Positions 19,316-28,242 of a DNA stretch of 43,502 nucleotides are shown here, one piece after another. The number at the start of each line of letters is the position of its first letter. Positions within the stretch are counted from its first letter, which is position 1. The stretch is from Ignavibacteriales bacterium. GTDB lineage: Bacteria > Bacteroidota > Ignavibacteria > UBA10030. The stretch spans positions 1 to 43,502 of the forward strand of contig JACPLA010000050.1 of assembly GCA_016186715.1 (NCBI GenBank), written 5' to 3'. The position numbers and the translations under genes were made by a program. Below the pieces are notes generated by a model. The model ran no database searches and was not told the DNA's origin. It saw nothing but the letters and a program-made list of their open reading frames with translations.

Positions 19316-20284
19316 TCAGTAAACCATCTCCACCGGACGACGCGTAATTCTGAACCGGGCTGGCAGATATCCGATCAGCTCTCCGTCCGCTTCAATGATG
19401 CCTCTCTCCGACGATTCAATGACGATCTCCTTCGCCTTCTCAAGCCAGACCTTGGGATGCGAGAGAATGGATCCGCGATAGAAGAGGCTGAGCGTCCCTA
19501 TTCTTTCGAGCTTCGACAAATCGCCGACCCCCACGACGCAAAACGATCCAGGGGGTGCCTTTGCCCGCGGCCCGTACGACATCCCTCCGCCGAAATTGGG
19601 ACCCCTGAGAATCGCAAGGTTCGTGAGAACGCTCTTTCGTGTGCGCGTACCGTCAAGGACGATCCCATACTTCCGGGATTCATGGCGCACAATCGCGTTG
19701 ATCGCCGACCACAGCACGGCGGAATCCACCGAGTATCTCTTCATCATTCGCACGATTGCTGCGCTGCGGTTAAAGAATTCGAGTGCGCGCGCGACAATAC
19801 CGAGGCTTGCGTTCACAAGGAAATACCGGGTGACCGGCAGCCCCTGAGCGTCTCTGCAATCGATCCGGCCAACGTTGATCGGGACGGAGACACCCGCGGT
19901 GAGACGTTGAACAAAGGATCCGTTGCCGCCGCCAAAACTCCGGATGAAGTCATTACTGCTTCCAGCGCCGACAAAACCGAGGAGTGGAAGCCTTCTCCTG
20001 GGGGCCTTTTGCCGAAGGAGTCCATTTAACACTTCGTTGAGCGTCCCGTCTCCGCCAAACGCCACAATATAGTCAACCCCGTCCTGCACCGCTCTCGACG
20101 CAAGAGAAACGGCATGTCCGCGGGATTCCGTCACATCAACATGAAAAGGCATGTTGACGTTTTTCAGGGCCTGTTCCAGAATGCGCAACCGGCCAAGGGC
20201 AGTCGCTCCCCCGGCATTTGGATTCACAATAACATACACAGAACGTCGAATCACCGAAGGATCCTCTCCTCGACAAACTCGCAA
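19316..20284 (-). CDS. Diacylglycerol kinase-family lipid kinase (YegS/DagK-like)
   Basis: YVIVNPNAGGATALGRL, VAFGGDGTLNEVLNGLL, LGFVGAGSSNDFIRSFG, EADGELIGYLPARFRI. Confidence 0.9.
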   Translation of the reverse strand: MRVCRGEDPSVIRRSVYVIVNPNAGGATALGRLRILEQALKNVNMPFHVDVTESRGHAVSLASRAVQDGVDYIVAFGGDGTLNEVLNGLLRQKAPRRRLPLLGFVGAGSSNDFIRSFGGGNGSFVQRLTAGVSVPINVGRIDCRDAQGLPVTRYFLVNASLGIVARALEFFNRSAAIVRMMKRYSVDSAVLWSAINAIVRHESRKYGIVLDGTRTRKSVLTNLAILRGPNFGGGMSYGPRAKAPPGSFCVVGVGDLSKLERIGTLSLFYRGSILSHPKVWLEKAKEIVIESSERGIIEADGELIGYLPARFRITRRPVEMVY

Positions 20285-21189
20285 AACGTCTCTCTGGACG
20301 AGAACCGGGGGATATAGCCAAACTCCCTCTTCAACTTGGTAATATCCGGAACGCAGGAATGAGTCACAAATCCAAGCTGACCCCCTCCAAACGGTGCCAG
20401 CCGGAGTGCAAAGAGTCCATTCAGCAGGGCCCGGGCCAAGTACTCGGGAAACCGCACGAATTTCCGTCGGGCAATCCGCGCCATTTCGCTGAGACGAACC
20501 ATTCCCTCCCCGGCCACATTGAACGCCCCCCTGACAGGTTTGACCAGAGACTGAAAGAGAATCTCGTTCATATCTTCCTCATGGGTAAAGGCCAGGAAAG
20601 GGTCGCGGCGGCGGATTCCAAGGATCATCGGCGCTTCGAGACCGGCTGAAATCGCGTTGTGAACATGACGGCCAAGAACGTTGCAAATCCGGAGGACAAC
20701 GACATTACAGCCGGGGTGCGTGCTGCTAAAGTCCGTGATGAGGCCTTCAACAATTGCCTTGTTCATCGAGTAGTGAAAATCTCCATTGCCACGCAGCGGA
20801 TGTGATTCAGGAATCGGCAACGGGTTATCCGCATGCCACCCGTAAGCCGCAATACTGCTCGCAATCACGAGTTTCCGCACGGGGGCCGTTTCGCACGCCT
20901 GAAGAACGTTCCGTGTGCCCCCGACATCGACGTCATGCTCAAGGCGTGGATTGTGAGTGGGGTTCACGACGAACGCAAGGTGGACAACATGGGAGACCGA
21001 TTCCTTCTTGAACACATTGCTCAGTCCGGGATCGCGCACATCCATCTTGATGAATTCCATTCCTTCTGTCGGCACGGGCGGACGGATGTCAAGACCGATC
21101 ACACGATGAAACAACCGCTCTCCCCGAAGGCGGCCCAGTAACCCCTGTCCCAGGTAACCGCTTGCCCCTGTTATTGCAAGAACAGCCAT
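20251..21189 (-). CDS. NAD-dependent epimerase/dehydratase (extended SDR)
   Basis: MAVLAITGASGYLGQGLLGRL; VVHLAFVVNPTHNP; HYSMNKAIVEGL; start moved to 21189. Overlaps the DagK-like gene by 34 nt. Confidence 0.88.
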   Translation of the reverse strand: MAVLAITGASGYLGQGLLGRLRGERLFHRVIGLDIRPPVPTEGMEFIKMDVRDPGLSNVFKKESVSHVVHLAFVVNPTHNPRLEHDVDVGGTRNVLQACETAPVRKLVIASSIAAYGWHADNPLPIPESHPLRGNGDFHYSMNKAIVEGLITDFSSTHPGCNVVVLRICNVLGRHVHNAISAGLEAPMILGIRRRDPFLAFTHEEDMNEILFQSLVKPVRGAFNVAGEGMVRLSEMARIARRKFVRFPEYLARALLNGLFALRLAPFGGGQLGFVTHSCVPDITKLKREFGYIPRFSSRETFCEFVEERILR

Positions 21190-21239
21190 GGTTTCTCCTT
21201 CATTATCATCATTCATAATACCCGCTCCCGCCCGGAAAA

Positions 21240-21256
21240 TTGTCATGAAATTGTCA
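21240..21256 (-). promoter_or_regulatory. Direct repeat TGACAA-N5-TGACAA upstream of epimerase/DagK unit
   Basis: Minus strand: tgacaatttcatgacaa, then 19 nt, then TATTAT. Confidence 0.6.
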
Positions 21257-21323
21257 AAACGTGGTAAGAAGATTGACAATGGAAGAGGGTGGGTGGGGGA
21301 ATCTTCGGATTATGCCGTGAGGA

Positions 21324-21401
21324 GGATGGATGAATGGATGATGGATGGTGGCGTTCGCTCATGTGCTTGTGAACACACCCATTCTCCATCATCCATCCTC
21401 C
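21324..21401. repeat. Inverted pair of 7-nt arrays (GGATGGA-type ... CCATCMT-type) after TonB receptor stop
   Basis: ggatgga tgaatgg atgatgg atggtgg ... ccattct ccatcat ccatcct cc; complementary arms. Confidence 0.8.
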
Positions 21402-21415
21402 TGTAAGTATTGCGA

Positions 21416-24106
21416 TTAGAACGCGTACGACAGCCTCCCTATAACCATTCTTCCGATTTCCGGAGCACCGATGAAGTACCGATGTTTCTTGTTGAGAAGG
21501 TTCGTCGACGAGAGAGTAACGCCGAACCCGCGGAATCCGAGATCCTGAAGCCCAAGCGTTACATCAATGAACGATCCCGGACTCACGGATCCGACATACA
21601 CGCCTGAGTTCATACGAAATCCCTCTGTCCAGCGATAGCGGAGTTTGGAAAAAAGCCCGTACTCAGCGTTGCGATAGGCGACGGCGATCGAACCCTTTGA
21701 CCGGGGTGCATTGAGGGAAAGGTCCGTCGCGCCGTCGAGCTTTTCAAAGAAATTCCTGCTGACGTACGAGTAGGTTCCTTCGAGTGAAATCATTCCGGAG
21801 AGTCGATAATCCGCCCACAGATCGATTCCCTGCAAATTGACTGTCCCGAAGTTCCGGGAAGCCAGGAGGATGGCGGTGTTGCTTTCTGCTTCCTTTGGCG
21901 TAACCGTACCGAGCGGAATTTGTCCGACACTTGCTCCGATCTGAGTGGCCTGGTCCTCTGCAATTGCCTCGGCCTGCGGCTCGGGTACGCCTTGATCCAT
22001 CAGTCCCTGCTTGATGTAAGGCTTCAGATAGTCTTTCACATTGTCGCCATTCAGGAACACATTTGGCGTAAAGATCTGAAGCGGACCGATGAAATCGGTT
22101 ACCCGGGTGTAGTATATATCAACGCTGGCCTGGAGGCGGCTGGAAAAAACGCCCTTGTAGCCGACTTCGAGCGTTTGCGTGATCGTTGGTTTGAGCGCTT
22201 TGATATCGTACACGTCGGAGACCGGATCAAACGATCCCGTTTCCGGATTCAGAAGCGCCATCAAGGATCCGACCTCCTGACTGGTCGGGGCCGGAATGCC
22301 GGAGAGATCGACACCGCCGGCAGCGAGAAAATCCACGACGGCCGACCAGAGCAGAGCCGCCTCATCGGCGGGAATCGGCCCGGCGGGGAAAAAGGGGGAA
22401 TGCATCACGGGACGTCCCGCAATACGGTCAAAGTTGAACCCGGAAGTCGGAACTCCACTTGCGCGGACGGCAATGGCGTACGGTTCCGGAAACCCAAAGA
22501 CATTTGCCACCGACTCGATATCGAGAAAAAGTTCCGTCGTCGTGGGAGTTGAATACGCCCGGTTATACGTCACTCGAATGTTGTGATGATCGTTCGGCCT
22601 CAAAGTGATCCCTGCCCGCGGTGAAAAAACCGGACTGAGAAGCTGGTTATGCTTGTCGATCCGAGCCGCAAAGGCCAGGTCCAGATGATTGTCAAACAGC
22701 CGTGTCTCAGACTGCAGGTAACCGCCGTACTCATTGATATCGTCCGAGGCTTCGTTGCGACCGTTGATCGTGCCTCCGGTTTCGGGCCGTGTAAGAAGCA
22801 GATCTGCACCATAGATAAACCGCTGAGCATCGCTCAGGGCCACCGAATGTTGAATCTGAGTTACGAACTGAGACGACCGATCCACGATCGGTTCCCCGCT
22901 GCGGAGCAGATACGTGTCGCCGGCATCACTCTTGTTGAAAAACGCCTGGGCAAAAAGGTCGCCGTAACTCACCCGAGCCTGTGCGTACGAATAGTTCCAA
23001 TCCTTTGCCTGAGCAGCGCCGATGTCGGTCAATTCAATACCGCGGACCAATTGCGTCATTCCAAATGTCGCCACGGCCGAGAGTTGGTCGCCAAGGAGAA
23101 AATCCAGGCGGGCCTCTCCGGCATAGCGCTCGATCACTCCCTCACGCTTTCCTATCCGCAAGGTCGATGCATCCGCCCCGGCCGCGAGTGCATCCTGGCG
23201 AATTGCGGTTTCTACCGGGTCGACATAGCTCCAATCTTTCCCCTTGAAATAGAGCCCGGAGAACTTATATCCGGCATTGTTCCCAACGGAGCCGGCGTGA
23301 CGAAATGTTCCTTGAAACACCGATCGTTCCCCCATCGTCGTCGAAACAGAAGTCCCCTTCGAGGAAAAAGGAGAAGAGGTGATGAAATTGACCACTCCGT
23401 TTGCCGCATTGGGTCCATAGAGCGCGGATCCCGGGCCCCGAACAACCTCCACGCGCTCTATGTCATCGTTACCGGGCGCGAGAAGATAAGGAGCGTTGAG
23501 GCGGAGAGAAGGAACACCCGCCAACCGGTTGTCAGTCAGCATCATGAGCGTGCCGGAGAACACATTGTTGAATCCGCGCACCACGACGTTTTGCTGAAGA
23601 AGACCGGTTTGTGAGACGTCGACCCCCGCAACCGTTCGAAGATGATCCGTCGGGGTGATAACAGGCGCTTCAGCAACCGCTCTGGCGTCAATGACGGACA
23701 TCGACGCCGGGGCTTCAAGGAGCTTTTGTTGCTTGCGGGACGCCGACACCACAATCCCGTCGAGCATGATGATCCGTGGTACAAGCTCGGCATCAAGGCG
23801 GACAGATTGTGCCCCAAGGACCGAAATCCGTTCCATTCTCCGGGTGTGATGCGCCACTGACATGAAACTGACTGTATAATATCCGACCGGGATCTCCCCC
23901 AACGCGTACATGCCCCTCCCATCGCTGTAGACCCATGTTTGTTTTGTCGAATCCGTAAGACTCGTCGCCAGAATCACCACATTGACGATCGGCTCTGCCG
24001 TTTCCGCCTCTAGTACTCTTCCGGTGATGGTCCCGGTTTGTGCGGCGAGCTGATTCAATCCCGCCATCCAGACCAGAATCAATGTTCCACTGACTAGTTG
24101 TTTCAT
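21416..24106 (-). CDS. TonB-dependent receptor with carboxypeptidase-like N-terminal domain
   Basis: GTITGRVLEAETAEPIVNVVI; LLEAPASMSVIDARAVAEAPVITPTDHLRTVAGVDVSQTG (plug); RVEVVRGPGSALYGPNAANGVVNFIT; ends in RLSYAF. Confidence 0.95.
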   Translation of the reverse strand: MKQLVSGTLILVWMAGLNQLAAQTGTITGRVLEAETAEPIVNVVILATSLTDSTKQTWVYSDGRGMYALGEIPVGYYTVSFMSVAHHTRRMERISVLGAQSVRLDAELVPRIIMLDGIVVSASRKQQKLLEAPASMSVIDARAVAEAPVITPTDHLRTVAGVDVSQTGLLQQNVVVRGFNNVFSGTLMMLTDNRLAGVPSLRLNAPYLLAPGNDDIERVEVVRGPGSALYGPNAANGVVNFITSSPFSSKGTSVSTTMGERSVFQGTFRHAGSVGNNAGYKFSGLYFKGKDWSYVDPVETAIRQDALAAGADASTLRIGKREGVIERYAGEARLDFLLGDQLSAVATFGMTQLVRGIELTDIGAAQAKDWNYSYAQARVSYGDLFAQAFFNKSDAGDTYLLRSGEPIVDRSSQFVTQIQHSVALSDAQRFIYGADLLLTRPETGGTINGRNEASDDINEYGGYLQSETRLFDNHLDLAFAARIDKHNQLLSPVFSPRAGITLRPNDHHNIRVTYNRAYSTPTTTELFLDIESVANVFGFPEPYAIAVRASGVPTSGFNFDRIAGRPVMHSPFFPAGPIPADEAALLWSAVVDFLAAGGVDLSGIPAPTSQEVGSLMALLNPETGSFDPVSDVYDIKALKPTITQTLEVGYKGVFSSRLQASVDIYYTRVTDFIGPLQIFTPNVFLNGDNVKDYLKPYIKQGLMDQGVPEPQAEAIAEDQATQIGASVGQIPLGTVTPKEAESNTAILLASRNFGTVNLQGIDLWADYRLSGMISLEGTYSYVSRNFFEKLDGATDLSLNAPRSKGSIAVAYRNAEYGLFSKLRYRWTEGFRMNSGVYVGSVSPGSFIDVTLGLQDLGFRGFGVTLSSTNLLNKKHRYFIGAPEIGRMVIGRLSYAF

Positions 24107-24156
24107 GGTCGTGCCTCCTTTGATGTTCGAATGTGCTTGTGGTCGTTAAGCCGGCT

Positions 24157-24351
24157 TCACTTGAGTAGAATCACCCGTTGTGTTTCGACCGTTTCTCCTG
24201 CGACAAGCCGCGAGAAGTAAATCCCGCTGGGCAAATGCGATGCGTCGAACCGGGCACTGTGATAACCGGCGTTCATCTGTCCATCCAGAAGCGTCGCAAC
24301 TTCCTGACCGACAAGATTGTAGAGAATGGAGAGAATGACGATTATTTCCAC
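24157..24351 (-). pseudogene. Orphan type IX secretion (Por) C-terminal sorting domain remnant
   Basis: SILYNLVGQEVATLLDGQMNAGYHSARFDASHLPSGIYFSRLVAGETVETQRVILLK, with no upstream passenger domain in frame. Confidence 0.75.
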
Positions 24352-24459
24352 AATAACAACTTGAGCATCGGTGGTATCATAGCTTGCTCACTCTTGAGTC
24401 AAGGGAATCGGACTTGACCCTCCGTCCAGTGACAAATCTTGTATGCCTTGCAAATGCAG

Positions 24460-24927
24460 TCATGGGGCGGCGATCAGCTTTCCGATCGTTTCTCTTTTTT
24501 CCGCGACGCTTTTCCCTTCGAGCGGTACCGCCTGTTCCATATCCCGCAAAGATCCCGCTACGCTGCCGATGATCCCGCCAACGATTCCGATGTACAGGGC
24601 CGATGTTTCCATCGTTCGGTTTTGATCACGCACGGGTCGTGCCAGAAAACCGGCAACCATGCCGACGGCCAACCCAATGCCTGCACCGACCGCCGCGCCT
24701 TCGACGATTGATCCCTCGCGCATGACGCGGATTTGCTCGATCTCTTCGATGGGAACAAACAATGATTTTCCTCCGCTCAGGAGCTGTAGCGAGTCTCCTT
24801 CCATTCCCCGCCACGTTGCATTCAGAATTACTCTGTTCTCCGATAACTTCAGCCACAGGTAGTGATCCTGGGCCAAAGCGTTGAGCGGAACAAAGAAAAA
24901 GGAAACGAGCGCAATGAACTGTTTCAT
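24460..24927 (-). CDS. Hypothetical secreted protein with glycine-zipper-like hydrophobic segment
   Basis: Signal peptide MKQFIALVSFFFVPLNALAQ; GAAVGAGIGLAVGMVAGFLA. Confidence 0.6.
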   Translation of the reverse strand: MKQFIALVSFFFVPLNALAQDHYLWLKLSENRVILNATWRGMEGDSLQLLSGGKSLFVPIEEIEQIRVMREGSIVEGAAVGAGIGLAVGMVAGFLARPVRDQNRTMETSALYIGIVGGIIGSVAGSLRDMEQAVPLEGKSVAEKRETIGKLIAAP

Positions 24928-25004
24928 CGTATTCTTTTCTTAACAAGCACATGAAGGAGGGGGAGATCAGGAAATCCTTCACTCCCCGCTCAAAGAGTTG
25001 CAGC

Positions 25005-25577
25005 CTACCATTGAGTCCGCGCAGAACCCCGGATTGCGTAGCCGACAATCAGTGAAACCCGCTGTCCCTCGGGGTTGGTTGTCACTGCGAGATTGATCGG
25101 AATGCTGACACCGCCGTAGTCGATGCTCTTGCCGACAGCTATGGTGAGAGCCGTGCGCGGCTTGTCCGCAAGCAGCACGTTCGGACCCATGCCGAACTCT
25201 ATTCCATTGGGAAGTCGGACGCCGATCGCAAGAGTGGCCGTCGGAAAGATTCTGCTGTATTCGACTCCCGAGATCAGGGGGACAGCTTGAATGACAAATT
25301 GAGGCCCTCCGCCTTCCGGAATCACCTGGTATTCAAAGTGCCAGCCAAACTGGCTCAGCAGAAGCCCAAAGCCGTTTCGTTTCAACTCATCGGCCAGTTT
25401 TCCGCCTCCGACGACGTACGTAACGCCCAATCGGGGCCCTCCAAGATTCCGCTCTGCCAGAGTCACCGGTTGCTCCATAACCTGAACCTGAGCGACAGCC
25501 GTCATAGAGGCGGTTGTCAGAACCGCTCCGATGAAGGCGCCCAGCTTCGAAATCCTCGTTCTCATGATATCCTCCAA
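25005..25577 (-). CDS. Hypothetical exported protein
   Basis: N-terminal hydrophobic signal (GAFIGAVLTTASMTAVAQ); first gene downstream of a three-unit TGACAA array. Confidence 0.6.
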   Translation of the reverse strand: MEDIMRTRISKLGAFIGAVLTTASMTAVAQVQVMEQPVTLAERNLGGPRLGVTYVVGGGKLADELKRNGFGLLLSQFGWHFEYQVIPEGGGPQFVIQAVPLISGVEYSRIFPTATLAIGVRLPNGIEFGMGPNVLLADKPRTALTIAVGKSIDYGGVSIPINLAVTTNPEGQRVSLIVGYAIRGSARTQW

Positions 25578-25637
25578 AGTGGATTGATTGATGTGGTGAT
25601 CAACTTCATATCAAAGACGGAAAAACCGGATCGATCG

Positions 25638-25665
25638 TTGTCACGGTTTTGTCAAACAATTGTCG
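25638..25665 (-). promoter_or_regulatory. Three-unit array CGACAA-N5-TGACAA-N5-TGACAA upstream of 25005..25577
   Basis: Minus strand: cgacaattgtttgacaaaaccgtgacaa; exact 11-bp period. Confidence 0.65.
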
Positions 25666-25717
25666 AATTGCAGCGCGACAAAATCTTTGCCAATCGCGTG
25701 ACAGCTTCATCGGGCAC

Positions 25718-25807
25718 TTACAGAAGAAAGACCAAAGCGATGAGACTGAGAAATGTTTCGACCGCAACCCAAAAAACAATGATCCTCAACGCCATTCCTA
25801 TTTTCAC
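25718..25807 (-). CDS. Candidate 29-aa single-TM micropeptide (GTG start)
   Basis: Minus strand GTG at 25807: (M)KIGMALRIIVFWVAVETFLSLIALVFLL*; preceded by gaaaggaag. Confidence 0.35.
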   Translation of the reverse strand: MKIGMALRIIVFWVAVETFLSLIALVFLL

Positions 25808-25835
25808 AGGCTTTCCTTCCGATAGATCGCTGGAT

Positions 25836-26093
25836 TTATACAATCTGAATTTCGTTGTCGGGAACGAGTTCGTCGATCATGATCTGAACCGCGCCGAATG
25901 GCGTTAAGAATTTCCGAAGGGCGAAACAACCAATGAGCAAGTTCCCGATGCCATGATGGCGGGCGATTTGCTCCAGGAGTCGCCGATACAGTCTGGGTGA
26001 AATGAGAATCGCACTCGGAATGGACCGATGATGCTGACTGTGGCGTGCAACAGTTTCGTTGATGGCTTTCCCAGGGTCAGTGACTTCCTGCAT
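25836..26093 (-). CDS. Small hypothetical protein (85 aa)
   Basis: Open frame MQEVTDPGKAINETVARHSQHH...TPFGAVQIMIDELVPDNEIQIV; RBS-like ggagat upstream. Confidence 0.5.
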   Translation of the reverse strand: MQEVTDPGKAINETVARHSQHHRSIPSAILISPRLYRRLLEQIARHHGIGNLLIGCFALRKFLTPFGAVQIMIDELVPDNEIQIV

Positions 26094-26153
26094 AGGTAAT
26101 CTCCTTTCTTGGCGCGCAAAGCGGGCTATTACAATACCATTCAGATGTTTCCG

Positions 26154-26981
26154 TTAGTCGAGAGAAGCATGACGAAACATTGTTCCGGGGGACCAGTTCA
26201 TCCGTCGATATGATTCAAGCTCGAGCACGATTGACCCGAGAAAAATCTTGACCTCCGCACGAACCGGTAAAGCTGCTTCGTCATCTGTCAGCCATCCCTG
26301 GAAGGCGCCGGTCATGCCGGCAAATGTTTTCCCCTCCCATTTGGCAATTCCCTGGACGTACCGGCAACGGATTTCCCTGTCAAACGCTGGGACCTCGAGT
26401 TCTTCCTCTTCCCCCGTGAATACCACCTCGGTCGGAGCAATCTGATAATCGTTCAATGTCGGAAGCGTGATCTTGGCACGGCCCCCGGACAGCACTCGTG
26501 TCGCCATGAAAAGGCTCAGAGCATCGTACAAGAAACCATTCCAGCGCATGCTATCGCTGCGGAGACACGTCCCCTGAGCGCTGTCTGTCGCAATGAGAAT
26601 CTCCCGAGACCTGTCGTGAACGAACGTAGAGAAAATCGTCGGATCGTCTCCGGAAATCACACGGACATACTCCAGAGAGGGAACGTCTTTCTGAAGAACC
26701 GCCTCGTTGATAAAATTCACGTTGATGAACGGGAGTCCCGCAGCTGATCGGACATCCATGCGAACCAGGTACTTCTCTGTGTTTCCCATGGGCAATTGTT
26801 CCTGATGAACGATCACGGTGCCAAGGCGGATGAAATTCCACTTTACTTTGTATTGGAGCACCTCCCCGTGGGAAAACGGAGCCTTCTCCGTATTTTCCTG
26901 ACCAAACAAACTGCTGAACAGAGTGGGGATGACAAGAATCAGAATCCGAAAGCCGCGAAGAACCTCACAATGAGAATTCAT
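26154..26981 (-). CDS. DUF3108 domain-containing protein
   Basis: APFSHGEVLQYKVKWNFIRLGTVIVHQEQ...VRMDVRSAAGLPFINVNFINEAVLQKD; start moved to ATG 26981. Confidence 0.75.
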   Translation of the reverse strand: MNSHCEVLRGFRILILVIPTLFSSLFGQENTEKAPFSHGEVLQYKVKWNFIRLGTVIVHQEQLPMGNTEKYLVRMDVRSAAGLPFINVNFINEAVLQKDVPSLEYVRVISGDDPTIFSTFVHDRSREILIATDSAQGTCLRSDSMRWNGFLYDALSLFMATRVLSGGRAKITLPTLNDYQIAPTEVVFTGEEEELEVPAFDREIRCRYVQGIAKWEGKTFAGMTGAFQGWLTDDEAALPVRAEVKIFLGSIVLELESYRRMNWSPGTMFRHASLD

Positions 26982-27000
26982 GATCACATTCCTTTCCTCT

Positions 27001-28023
27001 TCAGAGGCAAATCTCTTCCCGGATATGAGCTGGAATGAGACGAACATTCGGCACAATCGTCCGTCCACATGTTACTTTGAAGAAATCGACCAGAAAGTCC
27101 GTGTAGGATGAATACACCGATGATCCTGCTTTCGCATATTTCGCTTCGAGTAGTCTGTGCACCTTCCGCAAATTGTACCAGGGAATGCCCGGAAACAGGT
27201 GATGCTCCAGATGATAGTTGAGGTTGCACATGAAGAAGGAAACAAAAGCGTTGCTCACGACGGTACGACTTGCCGTGAAATCATTTCCTCCCGTGGTCAG
27301 TCCGTGTTCAGCGAGGCCGCGAACGTTGGACAGCTGTGCGGCAACAAGCAGCGGAAGGATCCACACGGTGACGAGTTCTTGCAACGGAACGACAAGAAAC
27401 AGAAGGACGATGAAAGCAATCAGGAACGCATATTCCTGAAGAATCTCTTTCCTGACTCTGGCTTTACCTTTTTGATAGCCAACGATGGCCACAGTCGGGA
27501 TATAGAAGTAAATCCCCATCAACAAGACCGCATAATAGACAAAGACCAGTGGCAAGCCCTTTGCGGATGCTCCTTCGACGTTATCGGGATCGTCTTCCGT
27601 TTTTGTATGAGCGTGATGGGCGATATGAACTGACCGGTAGGCTGAAACGGCAACAAGACCGGGAATGCCGCACAGAAACCCTAGCCAGCGGTTGACAAAG
27701 AGATCCTTCGACAACAATGAATGGCAGGACTCGTGCATCATGATGGCGAGTCCGTTGAGCGAGAAGGACATCAGAATGATGGAAGGGATTTGAGCCGGGA
27801 CGTATTCAACGGAAAGTGCAATCCACCCGGCGGCAATCCAGATTCCGACAAAGAAGAGGGTTTTCCAATTGTACCGCGTATCGAGACTTTGCAGCAACCG
27901 CAAAGACGCCCATTGCTCCCGCGAGATGCTCTTGCGGGTTACCGTTGACAGGTTGTCACTTCCATCGCAGTAGTAGATCTGTGACTCCGACTCCCTGTCT
28001 TTTGTTTGTGTCGCCTGTTGCAT
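27001..28023 (-). CDS. Fatty acid desaturase, membrane di-iron
   Basis: Histidine boxes HESCHS, HIAHHAHT, NYHLEHHLFPGIPWYNL plus TM segments. Confidence 0.93.
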   Translation of the reverse strand: MQQATQTKDRESESQIYYCDGSDNLSTVTRKSISREQWASLRLLQSLDTRYNWKTLFFVGIWIAAGWIALSVEYVPAQIPSIILMSFSLNGLAIMMHESCHSLLSKDLFVNRWLGFLCGIPGLVAVSAYRSVHIAHHAHTKTEDDPDNVEGASAKGLPLVFVYYAVLLMGIYFYIPTVAIVGYQKGKARVRKEILQEYAFLIAFIVLLFLVVPLQELVTVWILPLLVAAQLSNVRGLAEHGLTTGGNDFTASRTVVSNAFVSFFMCNLNYHLEHHLFPGIPWYNLRKVHRLLEAKYAKAGSSVYSSYTDFLVDFFKVTCGRTIVPNVRLIPAHIREEICL

Positions 28024-28103
28024 GATATCCTCCGGTCAGTAACGTCTGACATAACCGCTTGTGAGACCCGTCATCCCCAATGACAGGAACTGTTACGGCG
28101 TTG

Positions 28104-28131
28104 TTGTCACGACTTTGTCAATCCGTCGTCA
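28104..28131 (-). promoter_or_regulatory. Three-unit array TGACGA-N5-TGACAA-N5-TGACAA upstream of desaturase
   Basis: Minus strand: tgacgacggattgacaaagtcgtgacaa; 11-bp period. Confidence 0.65.
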
Positions 28132-28172
28132 AAGTTCATCCATCGCTCGATCACTTTTTTTTTACATTCTTC

Positions 28173-28189
28173 TGACGATCGTGTGACAA
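28173..28189 (+). promoter_or_regulatory. Direct repeat TGACGA-N5-TGACAA upstream of SDR gene
   Basis: Plus strand: tgacgatcgtgtgacaa, then 19 nt, then TATTTT. Confidence 0.6.
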
Positions 28190-28242
28190 TTTTTCTCCGC
28201 CTCCCCGGTATTTTAAGAAAGGACAAAGGGAGATATCCCAAA

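Noticed and set aside
21920-23614. Long plus-strand ORFs (210 and 321 aa) opposite the TonB receptor
   Set aside because: Antisense shadow ORFs of a strong CDS, without recognisable motifs or start context; the same applies to 4376..5107, 13369..14178, 30530..31747 and 33363..34058.
28183-28242. ATG at 28183 as the SDR start
   Set aside because: It overlaps the TGACAA box and the TATTTT element; GTG 28243 is placed exactly before the Rossmann strand and has an RBS-like agggag.
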